A stretch of DNA of 20,628 nt. Source: DASUBV01 sp035763085. GTDB lineage: Bacteria; Actinomycetota; Actinomycetes; Streptosporangiales; Streptosporangiaceae. The notes under the pieces are model-generated. The model was not told where the DNA came from. It did not search any database and saw nothing but the letters and a program-made list of their open reading frames with translations. Position numbers and translations under genes: made by a program. The stretch covers positions 1-20,628 of the forward strand of contig DASUBV010000299.1 of NCBI GenBank assembly GCA_035763085.1, in the 5' to 3' direction. This document shows, in pieces, positions 19,595-20,628 of this stretch (within the stretch, counting starts at the first letter, position 1; the number at the start of each line of letters is the position of its first letter).

Positions 19595-20011
19595 CTAGCC
19601 TTCCGCCAGTTTCACCAGCGCGGCGAGGACATCGGGGAAGTCGGCGGTGATCGCCGGGCCGAGTTGCGGCCCGGCCTGGCCGGCGGCCGGGCCGCTGATC
19701 TCGGTCCGGTAGATGATCCGGGTCCGGCCAGCTGCGGCCGGCTCCAGCCGGTGCACGGTCCGCACGGTGAAGTCACCGCCGTCCATCTCATCGGTGAACA
19801 GCTCGCCGGGGACGATCTCGGTCAGCCGCATCCGGATCGGCTCATCCCCCGGCGGGGTCATGGTGAACGTGGTGCCGGCCGCGAACGGGCCGTCGATCCC
19901 GGCCTGCTCGATGCCGTCGTTCCACTGCGGCCACGCCGCGACGTCCGACCACAGCCGCCACAGGTCATCCGGGCTGGCGGTGGTCTCGGCGCTGTGCTCG
20001 TACTCCCACAT
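19595..20011 (-). CDS. SRPBCC-family (polyketide cyclase/START-like) protein
   Basis: A 138-aa protein of the SRPBCC fold, a helix-grip cavity that binds hydrophobic ligands. It begins MWEYEHSAETTASPDDLWRL and then SDVAAWPQWNDGIEQA, the usual N-terminal pattern (ligand-dependent helix followed by W-x-x-W). TVHRLEPAAAGRTRIIYRTEI is the typical beta-strand pair before the long C-terminal helix. The actual ligand or reaction is not known. ATG 20011 is supported by GGAGGG 3-4 nt upstream; an in-frame ATG at 20038 lies inside the operator. It is the first gene of an operon with the MarR regulator. Confidence 0.9.
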   Translation of the reverse strand: MWEYEHSAETTASPDDLWRLWSDVAAWPQWNDGIEQAGIDGPFAAGTTFTMTPPGDEPIRMRLTEIVPGELFTDEMDGGDFTVRTVHRLEPAAAGRTRIIYRTEISGPAAGQAGPQLGPAITADFPDVLAALVKLAEG

Positions 20012-20025
20012 GATCCCTCCAGCAT

Positions 20026-20045
20026 TTGATCTGCACACAGATTAA
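20026..20045. promoter_or_regulatory. Putative MarR operator
   Basis: ATCTG (20029-20033) and CAGAT (20038-20042) are perfect arms around CACA; allowing one mismatch the symmetry extends to TT...AA at both ends. It overlaps the -10 box of the SRPBCC-marR promoter. Confidence 0.55.
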
Positions 20046-20067
20046 CTACGCGAAGATTATCTGTCAA
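20039..20067 (-). promoter_or_regulatory. Promoter of the SRPBCC-marR operon
   Basis: On the minus strand a consensus TTGACA (plus 20062-20067) stands 17 bp before TAATCT (plus 20039-20044). It is the best -35/-10 pair in the window and ends 28 nt before the SRPBCC start codon. Confidence 0.7.
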
Positions 20068-20351
20068 CAGGCGAGGAGGCGGACCCGGCGGCTCATGTGT
20101 GACCGTGGCGAGCTGAGCGGCGACCGCCTGATCGTTGGCCCAGCGGCCCTGCCCGTCCGCGAGTGCGATGGCATATGCCATGACGGACTGCTTGAGCTCC
20201 TCCAGCCTGGCCGGTGTCACCACCCGCGTTCCCGGCACGAGCGTGCCGGGAACACCGCCGCGAGCATCGGGCGACACCGGGCACCTAGGCGTCCAGCAGC
20301 GGTGTGGCGTGCGGTGTCCAGGTCGCGACCTCAACCTGCTCCATGAATCCC
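20068..20351. other. Stretch without a recognised gene
   Basis: Apart from the hairpin at 20228-20253, nothing is firmly identified. On the minus strand about 45 codons (near 20090-20230) read RLEELKQSVMAYAIALADGQ and on, which has gene-like codon use and helical character but no start codon in a sensible place and no family I recognise; it may be a gene relic. Confidence 0.5.
20228..20253. terminator. Strong hairpin, probable terminator
   Basis: GTTCCCGGCACG (20228-20239) and CGTGCCGGGAAC (20242-20253) are perfect 12-bp arms. It stands about 100 bp downstream of the GrpB-family stop codon on the minus strand. There is no T-run. Confidence 0.55.
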
Positions 20352-20628
20352 CTACGCGTCGCTGGGCCCCGGCGCCCATCCCTGTAGCTGCGCCCACTCA
20401 TCTGCGCGACGGAGGATGTCCCAGACGTGGGGGTTCTTGGCGTCGGTGTAGCCGGCGCCGTCGTAGCGGAACTGCTCAGCCAGCCGCCGCTTCACCGCGG
20501 CGAACTCAGCCGCGGTGCTGGCGTGGCAGCGCAGGTAGTCTCGCAGTAGCAGCGGCAGCTGCTCGGAGAAACTCCCGGCCCGCCGGACATGGATGTGCGT
20601 GCGGCGGCTGCCGGGTGCCTCGCGGAAG
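20352..20628 (-). CDS. GrpB family protein, C-terminal part (5' end outside the window)
   Basis: An open frame enters from the right edge on the minus strand and ends at TAG (plus 20352-20354), giving 91 visible residues. They show the GrpB/UPF0157 pattern: FREAPGSRRTHIHVRRAGS, then LLLRDYLRCHASTAAEFAAVKRRLAEQF, and YTDAKNPHVWDILRRADEW at the end. The family belongs to the nucleotidyltransferase fold and is also found fused to dephospho-CoA kinase; the reaction of free-standing members is not established. The N-terminal half, including the presumed nucleotidyltransferase core, lies outside the window. Confidence 0.85.
   Translation of the reverse strand, partial: FREAPGSRRTHIHVRRAGSFSEQLPLLLRDYLRCHASTAAEFAAVKRRLAEQFRYDGAGYTDAKNPHVWDILRRADEWAQLQGWAPGPSDA

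Noticed and set aside
1..20628. CRISPR array or retron-like repeats
   Set aside because: No regularly spaced direct repeats with unique spacers and no reverse transcriptase motif anywhere in the window.

Overview
The window is very GC-rich DNA from an actinomycete. The evidence is the codon bias towards G or C at third positions, a long type I SerA and an IlvE of actinobacterial type, a DUF2630 gene, and many start codons without a ribosome binding site that sit about 6 nt behind a -10 hexamer (leaderless promoters). I cannot name the genus.

Left part (1-5859), housekeeping. The C-terminal end of an unknown Pro/Ala-rich gene is followed by serA (serine synthesis), ilvE (branched-chain aminotransferase), a DUF2630 gene, a hypothetical gene with an internal HPGW duplication and a fumarylacetoacetate-hydrolase family gene. 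Then come tRNA-Gln(CTG) and tRNA-Glu(CTC), with a small GlsB/YeaQ-type membrane protein gene on the opposite strand between them.

Middle part (5926-13939), an arsenic island that begins straight after the tRNA-Glu terminator. It has three ArsR repressor genes, each divergent from an enzyme gene or operon. Module 1 is an ArsO-like flavin monooxygenase facing arsR1. Module 2 is arsR2-aquaporin-CoA-disulfide-reductase-like oxidoreductase facing the C-As lyase gene arsI/cadI. Module 3 is a second flavoprotein plus a wrecked MFS transporter facing arsR3, followed by a convergent arsN1-like acetyltransferase. No ArsB/Acr3 pump, ArsC, ArsM or ArsH is present. The gene content therefore fits detoxification of trivalent and organic arsenicals (C-As bond cleavage, acetylation, channel-mediated exit) better than classical arsenate resistance. 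Relics of a fourth arsR, the MFS transporter and perhaps a pstC-like permease show that the island is being rearranged.

Right part (13963-20628), accessory genes. A rifampin-phosphotransferase-like enzyme lies in an overlapping operon with an unusual TetR-type regulator that carries two complete helix-turn-helix units. Upstream of it is a perfect 13-9-13 bp palindrome holding two back-to-back leaderless promoters. After a gene-poor stretch come an atypical NAD(P)-dependent epimerase-like protein, a second gene-poor stretch, an SRPBCC-MarR operon with a clear promoter and overlapping palindrome, and the C-terminal part of a GrpB-family gene cut by the window end.
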